NCBI GenBank assembly: GCA_000733355.1
Contig: JNVV01000001.1
Span: forward strand, 1,758,423 to 1,822,422
From: Falciphora oryzae
Taxonomy: Eukaryota; Ascomycota; Sordariomycetes; Magnaporthales; Magnaporthaceae
Reading direction: 5' to 3'
Length of the DNA: 64,000 nt
The notes under the pieces: generated by a model
The model's input: only the letters and a program-made list of their open reading frames with translations
Told to the model about the DNA's origin: nothing
Database searches by the model: none
In this document: piece by piece, positions 52,885 to 64,000 of the stretch
Position numbering within the stretch: the first letter of the stretch is position 1
How the letters are laid out: each line of letters starts with the position of its first letter
Position numbers and translations under genes: made by a program

Positions 52885-55800
52885 TCAGTTGCTGCGGCAG
52901 ACGGTTAGCATCTTCAATGTATAACCTGAAGGAGATGGAGTAGGAAGGAGGATGGAACTCACTAGATCTGCAACGGCGCCACCAGGTCGGCCTGGTAAAG
53001 CCAGTTGCCATTGCTCTCCTCCACAGTGAGCCAGTCGTACGGGAACTGCACCAGAGTGCCCTGCAGGAAACCCAGCACCTCTTCGGCGTCCTGCTTGCTC
53101 ATAACCTGGTCAACCTGGAAACCGCGCCGACTTCCCTTAGTGGTGGCACGCCTGCGACGCGGCAACGTCCCGCCATTGCTGCTCCCGCCGCCGTTGTTGC
53201 TGGACCCGCTCACTCCCGTGCTGGGCTTCTCCTGCGTCGCAAAGGTCGGTCGCCTATCCCTCCCCTTTTCTCTGCTGCTGGGGAAGGCAGATGTGCGCTC
53301 CACCTTGGGTGTGTTGAGCGCCCGCTCGGCCGCTGCTGCCATCTCGCGATCAAGCCTCGAGTTCTGCCGGGAATGGGCCGGCGTGGTGAACGGTCGCTTC
53401 TCGTTGATCGGCCCCTCGCCAGACCTGACGGCATCCGCACTATCATTCTGACCGCCCTGGCTGTTCATATGACCGGCCGGCTTCTCCGACAGACCAGATG
53501 CAGCCATCTGCGGGTCGGGTGCCGAAATGCCAGGCGCAGCAGCTGTTGGCTTCTCCGCGTGGCCCACTTGCTCCTTCTCAGTCTCCACGTCGGGTCCCTT
53601 AGCAATCATAGCGTTGTTGAACTCGTCCTGAAGCGTGAGGTACTCCGAGTACTCGTGCCAGTTAGTCACCTCCGAGTCGGGCATGCAATGGAACACCCTT
53701 CTGTAGATCTTGGTGTTATTGTCCGCCACCCTCGCCCACACGTCGTCGTAGAAGGAGGAATCCAGGGGATCCAGCATGCAATCCTTGTGAATGTGAGCGG
53801 GCCGGATGTCAGCGGCAAACATATTGGGGGGGCCTTCCTTCATCTTCCCGTTCGCATCCACAGAGGCAGGGGGGCCGCCTATGTCGGTATCGTCGAGCAC
53901 CGGCAGCGAGGGGAGCTGATTGACCCGAGGCAGGCCTTGCTGCTCCGTAGTCAGCCGGTTCAAGATGGGCGGCAGCGGGGGCAGCGATTCGCTGCCAACA
54001 CCGGCGTCGAAGGCCGGGAATGGGTCCTTCGAATGGTCCTTGGACGACATTGGCCGTGTTTGGGGCGAGTCCATCGTGCCTTTGCCCTCGGGGAAAATGT
54101 TGTGCAGCAGAACTTCACGGCCGTCAACAACCACACTGTCACGCCCCTCGTCGAGGCCTCGGCTCTTGGCGGACTTCCACTGGTCCGGCCCGTGGCCTTC
54201 CACCTCACGGCGCTGGCTGACGGAGCGGGAAGTCTGCACCGACTCCTGCCTGGATTGTCTCCTGTCCAGGTTCTGTTCGTTATTCAGCACCTCCCAGTCC
54301 ACGTCGTGGTTGAAGCTGGACAAGCGCCTGTGCTGGAGCCTTGGCGATGACGAGCTCTCTGCGTGCGGCCCCGGGCTGGACTGCGCGTCCGAATCGTCGG
54401 ACTCGCCGTATATGCGATCCATCTCCTCGTTGTACTGCACCTCCTGATCCACTTCGCTCTGCCGTTCGTTCTCCTGGATCTCGTCTACATCCAGACCGAG
54501 ATGCTCCCGCATCAGGCGCAGGCGCAGGGTATGAGCAAACCGTCCAACTTGATATGGCTGCCCGGCCATCGTGGACCAGATCATGTCCCGGTCCCTGACG
54601 ACGGCCGCACACTCAGAGTCTCGAGTACCAAGCAGTGACCGTTCATTGATGTTTGCAGACCCGATGAGAGCGATTCTGTCATCGACGATGATGATCTTGG
54701 CATGGATGTAGAGCTGTTCCGTCACCAGCATGTTGTTTGGCCCGATGCGACCCCACTGCCGCAGGCTGAAGAACTGGATGTAGTCGTCCGGATCGATTCC
54801 GGCGGCACGCAGCCTGGCAAAGATAGAACTCTCGCCACGGCAGATGCTACGGAACTGGCATTGCATGATAAGACGCACGCTGCTGCCGTCCTGCTCTGCA
54901 ACGTTTCCCTCGAATCCGGGGAGGAGAGGAATCAGAATAACAGCGCGCCAGTCTTCCTCATTTTGGTGTGCACGGACGATGCGCTCGACGAGGGCGTCGG
55001 CAATGCCGTTGGTGAACTGCACACCCATCGCCTCTCCGCCCGTGATGAAGAACTGGTTCTCCATATAGACGAAGTGCTCCGACTCCTCGATTAGCTTCAG
55101 GTAAGCGGCGTGTATGCTGGCCTCGGTATCGGTAATGCCTAGCGACCAGTTCGTCGCTGACCGCAAGATCTGTACCTCGCACGTCCCCGTAATCCCAAGT
55201 TCCTCCAGTTCCTCGGCCTTGCAGTCCGGCGGTGGTAGAAGGAAGGGTGTGGGGCGAGTCGGCTTGCGCCCACGGCGGATGTAGTTCCATCGCTGCACAA
55301 AGTGGCGCGTGAGGTCGCGGGCCGGCTGTCCGACCACCTGCATCGAGATGTCGTGCCACGGCATCCTTGGCGTGATGGTCCGGTCATACATCTCCTCGTA
55401 CGGCAGGTTGAGCCTGACAAAGTCCATCACACGGGCGTTGGAGTAGTCCTTGCCCGGGAAGACCTGTGTGTGATCGGTGTCCTTGGGATAGTCGCCAGGC
55501 TCGAATCCCGTCAACTTGTCATCGGCAACAGGATGCTGCGGACTATCCCAGCGGCCAAAGCAGAGGTCGATCCCGCCCACAAAGGCAACGATGTGGTCAA
55601 CGATGCAGATCTTCTCGTGGTGCGCAAAGAAGAACTGGTTCTTCTTGAACTGATGCGGGGACCGCTGCACAAAGATGTTGGGATGCAGGTTAAGCAGCGA
55701 CTGCTTGGTGTAGTCCGAGTCGATCGGGATTGCTTGCTGGACGTTGCGGTAGATGATGATGAAGATCTTGACGCCCTCCTGAGCCTTGCGCTGCAGCAAC

Positions 55801-57914
55801 CGGTCGAGCCGCCACTTCTGGCTGATGCAAGCGGGTCGCCGCATATATATCTCCGGGCTCAGCCACCAGTCGTGGATATATATCACGTCCTTGGCCATGT
55901 TGATAGCGCGAGAAACGTTCCACATGTAGTCTCGCCCGTCAACAAGCCACTGCGCGAAAACGCCCTGCCTTATAGGGGCAAAGCTACCGAACCTGTTCTC
56001 GCGATGCCACGGGGTCTGGGCCAGCATTCCTGTGATGGATTCCTCAAACTGTTTGATGAGGTGCTGGTTGCGCGCCCACAGCTTGACCTTGCGCTCCGAC
56101 GTCATCAAGGTCACGCGGTGGTGTTTCTCCTGCGCCTGGTCCGCAAGATCCATCTCCTGCTCCGCGTCTTTGTCTTTGTTCTTCCGCTTCGACGCCATCT
56201 GCATAAGCTTGTTCTTCTTGGAAATGATCTCGAACTTGGGGTCCACCAGGTACACGTCATAAATGTTCATGTTCTCTGGCGACTCGACGCAGACGATGTA
56301 GCTTTGTCGGACGAGAAACCATTTCCTGCTGTGTCTCTCGATCACCGCTCCTGGCGTCAGGACACGCCTGAAGTCGAGGCCCTTGGCCGACTGGATGTGC
56401 AGGAAACACTCCTTGCCATGGTAGCTGCCCTCGGCCGCCAGCCTGACCCCGAGCGCCGAAAGTTCCAGGAACCGGCACAGCCGGTTGCTGTCTGCTCGGA
56501 ACATGAGCCATCGCACCATCTCTTGCAGGTACTTCTCCAGCATCTTGCGCTGTTTGTCGACATATCGCTTCCGCGACTGAAGGGCATCCATGGTACTCGC
56601 GGCATAGTTGGTGTCCAATCCAGGGCTTGTAATCTCGCCCAGGTTGCTGGCTGACATGTGCTGGCGGCCCTGGATGGCGCTTTGCCGTGATCTCCTTCTT
56701 CCAAAGATTCCACGGTCTTCAACATCCGTCGCGGTGCCTTCGGCAGCCGTTTCCTCAGCACCCGTGTCTTCGGCATCGCCCTGAACACTGGCTTGATCAT
56801 CCTCCTCTTCGTCATCGACTCCACGCAGGCCCCTGACATAGGGAAAGACCGAGGTAGGAAACCTCGGCTGCCTTGGTCTGTGGCCTGGGATAGTCAGGGA
56901 GTACTTCTTGTTGTCGATGGCAAGCTTGTACTTCCAATGAAGGTTCAGGATCTCCCTGATGGTCCGCTTCACGGTCCAGCACATCCTACTCGGACCGCTT
57001 CCATACTCAAGATCGATGGTGAACAGCCAGTGCCTCTCGCTATCGCCTTCCACAGGGGCGCTGTCGCTTATCCTCAAGCGCAGCTGCTCCAGCAGGACCG
57101 GGATCCTCTTGTTTCCGTGCTCGTCGCGCTGTATCATGCTGGCGAGCATGAGGACGGCGGGGGCACCGGCGCGGAGCTCGGCCATGAGCTCGGCGGATTT
57201 GTAGTAGTCAAAATGCTCCGGCTTCTTCTGGCGAAGGAGCTTAATAGCACCCTTGACCTGACGCCACTTCTGAACGCCAAACGTGGACGCACGGTCAGCT
57301 CCGAAGAAGGGACGGCGGGGAGTGGCGTCACCTCCGTCGGAAACGCCTCCTCCACCACCAAACCTGGAGATGCGCCTGACGTGGCCGACCCTCCTGCTGG
57401 TCCCGCCGGGGCTTTCGGGCTCATCGGTTTCATGGGCTCGCCCCATCCAAGAGGAGCCCCGCCGCCAGCCGACCTGGCGAGCAAAATGGTCGCGTCCTTC
57501 GCCCTCGGACAGCACCCCGCGGTGTTCGCTGGCATCAGGCATCGTCGCCCGACGCTGCAGCAGCTTCAATCTTCGAGTGCCGACCGGAGAATCTGGGTCG
57601 CCATTGGCGCCCGTGTACGGAGCTCTTGGGCCGGTTTGCGACATCATCTTGGGTCGCCTGATCCTCCGGCGCTTTTTCTTGGTTCTCGGCTCTCCATCGT
57701 CGGTGTTGGCCTCGTCGGCGGTCTCCTCCACGTCGGCATCGCTGCCCTCTTCGTTCAGGGCGCCTAGCACACGGGGCGAGCGGGGGACGGTGGGCGAGCT
57801 CGGGGTCGATCTCGAACGCAGATGGCCGCGTATAATCCTCGCCTCCTCTTGGGGATCCAGGGGCGGATCTGCCGCAGGGCTCGGGTCGATAGCGATCGCA
57901 GGGACGTTCGCCAT
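52885..57914 (-). CDS. PLD1: Phospholipase D (PX-PH type, Spo14/PLD1 family)
   Basis: One large exon (57914-52963) plus an inferred 7-nt terminal exon (52891-52885) encode 1652 aa. It hydrolyses phosphatidylcholine to phosphatidic acid and choline. Order: acidic/basic disordered N-terminus (1-210), a PX-like region (about 280-400, with WLFTIDLEYG and FPTSVFPYVRGLRG), a PH-like region (about 480-640, with KWFLVRQSYIVCVESP), the first HKD motif HHEKICIVDH near residue 766, the second IHAKIIIVDD with GSANINERS near 1071, and a C-terminal tail with FHCMPDSEVTNWHEY. Both HKD sites are complete. The start at 57914 is preferred to 57935 (adds MIVVLAI). A stop codon lies directly on the GTGAGT donor; splicing of 52892-52962 replaces it with Tyr-Asn-stop. 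Without splicing, translation stops two residues earlier. Confidence 0.95.
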
Positions 57915-59393
57915 TATGGCTAGGACAACGATCAACCAGACGAGTGAGGTGTCAGTGCCGTTGTTGCGTAGAACAGCTTCGCTTCCGTGCCTGAAGGTAA
58001 ACCCCTAGGCCCTCCACAGTCACAACTGGTGGCCTGGTTGGTCTGGGGTCTGGTGGACGCCGAGAAGGGCGAAGGCCGCAAACGCGCGAGATTCGGATGA
58101 CTACAGCAGGTTCGCTTCTAGCGAGGACATGTTGTGTGCTGGATAGGCAGGGGATGGTTTTGGCGGCGTGGAGGACCCGGGCTATAGGTGGAGGGAGGTA
58201 GGAGATACGGTTCGGATCGCCGGGGGGTCAAACTGTCGGAGTCAGGAGTCACAATGCGGCCTGTGGTGTTGCCAGAACACAACAGCCCGGTGCTCCTGCC
58301 AAAGGGGAGGCTGGCAACAGAAATCGGTTCTCGGCTCAGCACAGCTGGTGGCAGGGGAGGCAGCTTCAGCGGGAGCTCACAGCGAAAGCCAGGAAACGGA
58401 AGGTCCGGTGGCGCAAAAGCACATGCGCTCTGGAATTTACGAGCCTGACGCGCAGAAACCCTATCCAAACCCAATGGCGGACAGGCAGAGACTAAAAAAG
58501 AGGATGGGTTTTCAAAACGAGAATTGAAGAAAAGCACCCGTGCATCACTAGGAAGTTCGCTAGTCGGCCTGGGAGCGCTGGCTGCTCGATGTGTGGTTCA
58601 CACCACCACGAGCTAGCGATTTGTCGAGGGCCGGGATAAGATTGCCTGGGCTGATGACCATTCGACCCTCCAGCCGTCCCGCCGGTGCTTCCATCGTGCT
58701 TCCTGCGGCTGGGCTCGGATGGGCAGGGGCCAGGCCGCTCCCGAGGGTCCCAAAAATTGGGGCCAATGATGTCAATCCACCGCCTGCTGCATTACTGTGT
58801 ACCTCTAGAGGTATTCCACAAGCGTCTCGTCGGCTCGTCTCCAAGCTTGCGCGGGCTAACAAAAGACCGGAGCTTTAGCCGGCCGGCCGGCCGGCCAACG
58901 AAGGACAGCTCTAACTTTGTTGGCGGGAAATCAGCCATCTCGCATCGCTGAAATGGACCCCCGGTAGCGTAGTCCCTGAGGTGGCGGCATCGAGTCCCCA
59001 TTTCCGAGACGGCGTAGCTATGCGAAGCACCGAATGAAAGGGGCAGGCGGGAATTTCCTAATTAAGACCTCCAGTTTCCAGTCCAGGGGTTAGATTGACC
59101 CCCGGTCTGTGGGGCTCTCGGTTCGTGTTCCTTTTTAGCGGGGGCTCTTCCACAGTGAAGCCGCACATCACAACAGCTCCCGTTGTGCGCTGTGCTTTGC
59201 GGAGACCCGTGCATTTGTACTGGAGGGGTCGAGAGCTCCAGAATCGCGTCGTCTTACGCGTCATGAATTGCACACTCCCAGCGTCTGACGACCACCCAGA
59301 GCGACGCCCCTAGTAATCGCAACAACTGAAGAAACCTTCAGCACCGCTTGAGACGTGCCGTGCCGAATTGTCTTGTTGCCCGTGCACGTCAAG
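57915..59393. other. Divergent intergenic region, PLD1 / gamma-tubulin
   Basis: About 1.5 kb with both promoters. It contains a GGCC tandem at 58878-58896. Open frames at 58118-58540 overlap on both strands and lack motifs. Confidence 0.45.
58878..58896. repeat. (GGCC)n self-complementary tandem
   Basis: Four and a half copies of a GGCC/CCGG tetranucleotide, perfectly palindromic at every step, in the divergent region. Possibly a GC-box-like site or a chance microsatellite. Confidence 0.7.
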
Positions 59394-61140
59394 ATGCCCA
59401 GGTGAGAATCTGCTCGCCTCATTTGCATGTGCTGAGCTTTGCCGCTAACTTGGTGCAGGGAAATAATCACCATTCAGGCTGGCCAGTGCGGCAACAGCAG
59501 TATGTTCCCCTCTCTCCATGGCCTCGGTTCCTTGGAGTTCCGATGTATCCTGTCATGCGCGCAGGCGGGCGGGGCTGACATGAAAAAGTCGGGAGCCAGT
59601 TTTGGCAGCAGCTCTGCCAGGAGCACGGCATCAACCAAGACGGCAACCTCGAGGACTTTGCGACCGAGGGCGGCGACCGGAAGGACGTCTTCTACTACCA
59701 GAGTGACGACACGAGATACATCCCCCGAGCCATCCTGATCGACCTGGAACCCAGGGTCATCAACGGAATCCAGACCGGCCCCTACAAGAACATCTACAAC
59801 CCCGAGAATTTCTACGTGGGCAAGAATGGCGTCGGCGCCGCCAACAACTGGGGAGATGGGTACCAGACAGGCGAGTCGGTCCACGAGGACATCATGGAGA
59901 TGATCGACCGAGAAGCGGACGGTAGCGACTCCCTCGAGGTACGTAGCACGGCCCTGATGGGTGTCCGCTCATTGCATTACCTTGCATGACACTAACTAGT
60001 CATGCCGCCGTCCAGGGCTTCATGATGCTGCACTCTATCGCTGGAGGCACAGGGTCGGGTCTAGGGTCTTTCCTTCTTGAGAGGCTCAATGACAGGTTCC
60101 CCAAGAAGATCATCCAGACATATTCCGTCTTCCCCGACACCACCAACGCTGGCGACGTCGTCGTCCATCCTTACAACAGCATCCTAGCCATGAGGAGACT
60201 AACCCAGAACGCGGACTCGGTGGTCGTCCTGGATAACGGCGCATTGTCACACATCGCCGCCGACAGGCTCCATGTCCAAGAGCCATCTTTCCAGCAAACG
60301 AACCAGTTGGTATGTAACTGCTGCTGCTCCCAGACAGCCCACGTGACCATCTTGCGTTCTCACGCCAGGTTATCTAGGTCTCGACCGTGATGTCGGCCAG
60401 CACGACAACGCTGCGGTACCCAGGGTACATGCACAACGACCTCGTCAGCATACTGGCGTCGTTGATCCCAACCCCCAGGTGTCACTTCCTCATGACATCC
60501 TACACGCCTTTCACTGGCGACCAGGTCGAGCAGGCCAAAACCGTTCGGAAAACAACGGTTCTCGACGTCATGCGACGCCTGTTGCAGCCCAAGAATCGTA
60601 TGGTTTCGACTGTTCCCGGCAAGAAGAGCTGCTACATCTCGATTCTCAATGTCATTCAGGGCGAGGTCGACCCGACTGATGTCCACAAGAGTCTCCTCCG
60701 CATCCGCGAGAGGAAACTGGCTACGTTCATCCCATGGGGGCCAGCCAGCATCCAGGTCGCCCTCACCAAGAGGAGCCCCTACGTAGAAATGAGCCACCGC
60801 GTCAGTGGTCTCATGCTGGCAAACCATACTAGCATTGCTACGGTACGACACCCCCACCCTCTTATCAACGGCAACGACAACAACTTTATCTGACACCCCA
60901 TCTTCTCTATAGCTCTTCAAGAGGATCGTAAAGCAGTATGATGGTATGAGGAAGCGCAACGCATTCATGGAAGGATACAAAAAGACTGCACCATTCTCGG
61001 AAAACCTGAACGAATTCGACGAATCCAGGCAGGTTGTCACCGACTTGATTGCTGAGTATGAAGCAGCCGAAGACGCCAACTATTTAAGTGCAGAATCGGA
61101 CCAGCCCACCTCAGCAGATGCAGACAAGAGGATGGGCTAG
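59394..61140 (+). CDS. Gamma-tubulin
   Basis: Six exons (59394-59401, 59459-59499, 59589-59938, 60016-60309, 60378-60842 and 60913-61140) encode 461 aa. Gamma-tubulin nucleates microtubules at the spindle pole body within the gamma-tubulin complex. Exon 1 codes just ATG CCC AG. The assembled start [20 protein letters not shown] is the standard tubulin N-terminus. Gamma-specific features: [42 protein letters not shown], the GTP-binding [23 protein letters not shown], and [16 protein letters not shown]. The C-terminus ends in an acidic, Ser-rich tail. Five introns of 57-89 nt occupy the conserved 5'-loaded positions seen in fungal tubulins. The frame reads ...DVFYYQ.. at 59686-59700. Confidence 0.97.
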
Positions 61141-62251
61141 GAGAAGCCCCTAGTTCATTTATTTGCTTCTCTTTTCTCGGTCACTTACGCTCTTCGGTAC
61201 GGTCTCGGCGTCACAGATGTGTTGGTTTGAAAGGATATCTGCGATACCTCGGTCAAGGCATTGGCCTGGTTTGGGAGTCTTGCAGCAACGAATGGTTATG
61301 ACATGAATAGAATGATCCCAGCTGCGCTTTGGTCACCCAAATCTACAACGTCGATCACATCAGTGATATGTCATACCCCCACAACAACCCTTGTCACCAC
61401 ATGTGTGCAGACGCCTTGGCTGACACCGATAGGGCATTGAGGCGCATACTTGGATACCACGATGCCTAGCAGAAGGATCCAAAAAAAAAAAAAAGAAGGC
61501 AATGCAGGCACGCAGGTTGGACTTTGTCGGCTTTCCCCGGCAAATCGTATTTGGCACCTGCACCTGGCACGTCCGCCAAAAAAAGCCTGGACTGCAAAAT
61601 AGCAATTCCACCCCTGATCTTCCCTTCCAACCTACCAGCCCGCTGTTTTCAACCGATTATATCTCCAACAAAGCGACGAATTTTACAGAAGAAAAAAAAA
61701 GCTCTATAAAATCCGAATGCAAAATCCCTAAATACGTTGTTTTTGCTGCGACTTGATTAATTTGCGCGTGTTGGCTGCGAATGCAGTGGGCGGACTTTTC
61801 GCAGTCCAGGCTCTTTTTGGGGGACGTGCCTGGTTCCCAGGGTAGATCGTGATCAGTAATGTTATTCGGTCGAAAAGCTACCCATCCTGGTGGGTCATTT
61901 GAGCCCTTGGACCGTCAGTTAGACGTCATCGAAGCCGATCATGAGGATGTTCAGTTACGTCAACTCCGACGCTCATGGTGTATAAAAAAGGCCTGTAGCT
62001 TGCTCGCAGACACAAGATTCCGAGCAAATCTCCATCTCTAAGCGTCTAACTCGACGTTAACAATCAAAGCTCACTTGCCTTGCCGTACAGCGAAGCAAAG
62101 GTGTTAGCCAACCCCATCAGCCCCAATTCTTAGCCCCACGAACGACCACCTAGTATCTCAAGCAAGGGGTTTGCGGAAAAACCAGCTAACATGGTCATCT
62201 AGCAACCTAGCCACACCTCGACACGAGCCAACGGCACGACAAGAAACGAAC
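61141..62251. other. Intergenic region
   Basis: AT-richer than the left part of the window. It holds an A14 run at about 61481-61494 and the promoter of the small hydrophilic protein gene. No other gene is supported. Confidence 0.45.
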
Positions 62252-62524
62252 ATGGGCGAGTCTAAGCAGGATCAGATCAACAGGCGCCAAGCCAACCTTC
62301 CCCTCCCAGAACAGCCGCCCGTCGCCTCAGACTGGCAGTCTGCAGATGCGAGAAACGTGAACGTCGGCTCGGGAAAGGTCCAGTCCGATATCTCGACCGG
62401 CGACGCGGCCTCAACCGGCCTTAGGGAGCCGGCAACCGTCTCTTCAGGGGTTGACATGAGTGGGTTTGGCAGGCAGGGGAAAGACAATCTGAAGGAGACG
62501 CCTAAGGATGCCGGCTCATCTTGA
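62252..62524 (+). CDS. Small hydrophilic protein, unknown function
   Basis: A single exon of 90 aa, starting at the second in-frame ATG (62252). The upstream one (62171) would add 27 residues with no clear structure. The sequence is polar throughout, rich in Gln, Ser, Asp and Gly, with no hydrophobic core or membrane segment: MGESKQDQINRRQANL, an SDISTGDAAS stretch and DMSGFGRQGKDNLKE near the end. This composition is like small stress- or starvation-induced disordered fungal proteins, but I recognise no specific family. An in-frame stop closes it at 62522-62524. Moderate support: GC bias and composition differ from the AT-rich flanks. Confidence 0.6.
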   Translation: MGESKQDQINRRQANLPLPEQPPVASDWQSADARNVNVGSGKVQSDISTGDAASTGLREPATVSSGVDMSGFGRQGKDNLKETPKDAGSS

Positions 62525-64000
62525 GGCAGAGAGACCGACCTCCCAGGAGATGGAGCTGTGTTTGGAAGTCTGGGGGCGATTTGTTTATCGGTTTGTGCGT
62601 TAGCGAGGGCTCATAGATGTGGCGCATACTCGTGAATAGATATCCCACAAGATATCACAGCCATTCTAGAATGTTATCTCAAGTCTGACTGCTCAATACT
62701 AGCGACTCTCACTCTAGGCTATCTACCTAGACCTCTTGCCACTATTATTCGGCAAGACTATGGCTCTAGAACAGTACGGAGTCTTCTCCCACCAAAGACG
62801 TTCAAAGATATGAAAGAAAGAAAATACGAGCAAAGAAAGACGTCGATACGTGCAGTAGTATCCCACGAGTGCTTTGTTCCTTGGTTGCCAGTACTCGAAC
62901 CCTATTCGCCTTGCGGCAGACATCAAAGGATAGCAGAAGTGCTCGGCGTCTAATAGTTGTGGGAAACACCTGAATCTGCGATGCATCCCAAAGATGAGCA
63001 CACTGAAAGATGTCAAAGGATATCTGCCAGTTGGATCCAGAACTTGATGATTCCTGAGTAAAGCCACATATATGAACCTCCGATAGGCGACAATGGTGCC
63101 CTTTACGCTTCAGTGCCTAGTCCAGTGGTGATAGGAAGATAGAGCAGAGTTATGATCACGCGGGAACCATGACCTCGGCGCATCATCGACCCATACTCGC
63201 AATGTATGTCCGTATACAAATACCAATGTCTGTCTCCATGTATCTCTACTAGCCAGGTGTATACATATAAGCCTGGAAGGCGTACTTCCGGTCCTAGAAC
63301 TGGCTCCGGATGAACAGCTGGGCACGACGGCAATGCTTTCCGTAGTCTCTCTGCTTTGCCCAAGAGTTCACGGGAGGCTCCACACGGACGAAGGAAAGCA
63401 GAGAGTACTTGCCTCTCTGCCTGTTCCCTTAGGAACTGCTGCTCGATATCTGTCTCGATGGTGGAACTGCGTGACATGCTTTGTAGCAGATAGAGGTTCT
63501 CTCTGGCACATGGTATGTCCATAGTAGTCAGAGGCCATGGAAAGGCTCTCTTCACTCTAGTGTTCCTCCTTGGGCACCTGCTGGGCAGCTGGCGTCCACC
63601 TTGGCCACCCAGAGGTCCACAATATATCGGATGTCTTTGTCCTAAAAGACTACAAAGGGTAGACGGGGCACTCTATCAAGCCAGTGCCCCAGGCATATAT
63701 CGACCCAGCAACCCGCGACTACGGGCAGCGGACGCTAGTATTACTAACCACACAGAGCCGCCTGCTTTCTCTTTCCTAAAATCTCTGCAGAAAATTTCTT
63801 GCCTGCTTTTCCTTTCCTCCAAACACCAACCCCTTCCCATCCTTTCCTTTCCCCAGCACAACCCTTTCTTTCACCACAACAAAAACAAACTAGGATTCCA
63901 GACTGGATCAAAGCACCTAGAGAGCTTCTCGGTTCTTCTAGGTGCTTGATAAGAGTGTATCTTCTTTCTTTGGCGGGCCAGCTCGTCTCTTCCTGACACC
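62525..64000. other. Right-end region, no supported gene
   Basis: AT-richer sequence. A 150-codon frame on the minus strand (63103-63555) is the longest but has no motif and overlaps plus-strand frames. The last ~250 bases are C/T-rich (63760-63900), like the leader of a plus-strand gene starting beyond the window. Confidence 0.4.

Noticed and set aside
53373..56654. Long plus-strand frames antisense to PLD1
   Set aside because: Shadow frames of a conserved phospholipase D exon; no motif and Val/Leu/Arg-biased.
63103..63555. 150-codon minus-strand frame near the right end
   Set aside because: No domain, no signal peptide, overlaps plus-strand frames and lies in AT-rich sequence with no coding bias.

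Overview
The window is nuclear DNA of a filamentous ascomycete (Pezizomycotina, most likely a Sordariomycete). The genes have short introns (mostly 55-130 nt) with GTAAGT/GTGAGT-type donors and CTAAC/CTGAC-like branch points. Coding sequence is strongly GC-rich at third positions, and intergenic stretches of 0.2-3.7 kb separate the genes. I cannot name the species. Nearly every gene is a conserved single-copy or secretory function. I see no secondary-metabolite cluster, transposon, rRNA, CRISPR array or convincing tRNA. Exon-intron structures were assembled by hand from splice signals; every multi-exon total divides by three.

Layout. 0.7-3 kb: secreted sedolisin (-). 4.1-5.3 kb: coiled-coil gene with an in-frame TAG (+). 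5.7-7.1 kb: branched-chain aminotransferase (-). 9.0-10.8 kb: phosphoethanolamine cytidylyltransferase (-). 12.6-14.2 kb: conserved protein of unknown function (+). 15.8-17.1 kb: Rae1/Gle2 mRNA export WD40 protein (+). 17.9-18.7 kb: probable mitochondrial protein (-). 20.1-21.3 kb: secreted alpha/beta hydrolase (-). 22.8-23.7 kb: secreted endonuclease/exonuclease/phosphatase-fold protein (+). 24.4-24.9 kb: Cys-rich ORF broken by a TAG (+). 25.2-26.5 kb: Erv41 (-). 27.4-28.2 kb: DsbA/FrnE-like (+). 28.4-31.4 kb: FluG-type amidohydrolase-glutamine synthetase fusion (-). 35.1-36.7 kb: GH76 Dcw1/Dfg5-like cell-wall protein (+). 37.3-37.9 kb: MYND zinc finger (+). 38.7-40.1 kb: hormone-sensitive-lipase-like hydrolase lacking its nucleophile (+). 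40.3-41.5 kb: 2OG-Fe(II) prolyl-4-hydroxylase-like (-). 42.8-43.8 kb: DapA-family aldolase (+). 44.0-44.7 kb: single-pass membrane protein (-). 45.7-47.8 kb: mitochondrial ABC1/UbiB-family protein of the Mcp2 type (-). 48.7-51.0 kb: RTF1 of the Paf1 complex (-). 51.7-52.6 kb: COQ7 (+). 52.9-57.9 kb: phospholipase D (-). 59.4-61.1 kb: gamma-tubulin (+). 62.3-62.5 kb: small hydrophilic protein (+).

The genes do not form an obvious pathway cluster. Loose functional themes are phospholipid metabolism (ECT1, PLD1), mitochondrial quinone and lipid homeostasis (COQ7, Mcp2-like), secretion and cell wall (Erv41, GH76, sedolisin, two secreted enzymes) and development (FluG). The points most worth a second look are: two coding frames each interrupted by a single TAG; a hydrolase whose Ser nucleophile is Gly; a MYND zinc finger split by an in-frame intron holding 28 consecutive T; a 7-nt terminal coding exon inferred for PLD1; a canonical G-quadruplex motif upstream of ERV41; and paired telomere-type hexamers in two promoters. 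I found no new multi-gene system.
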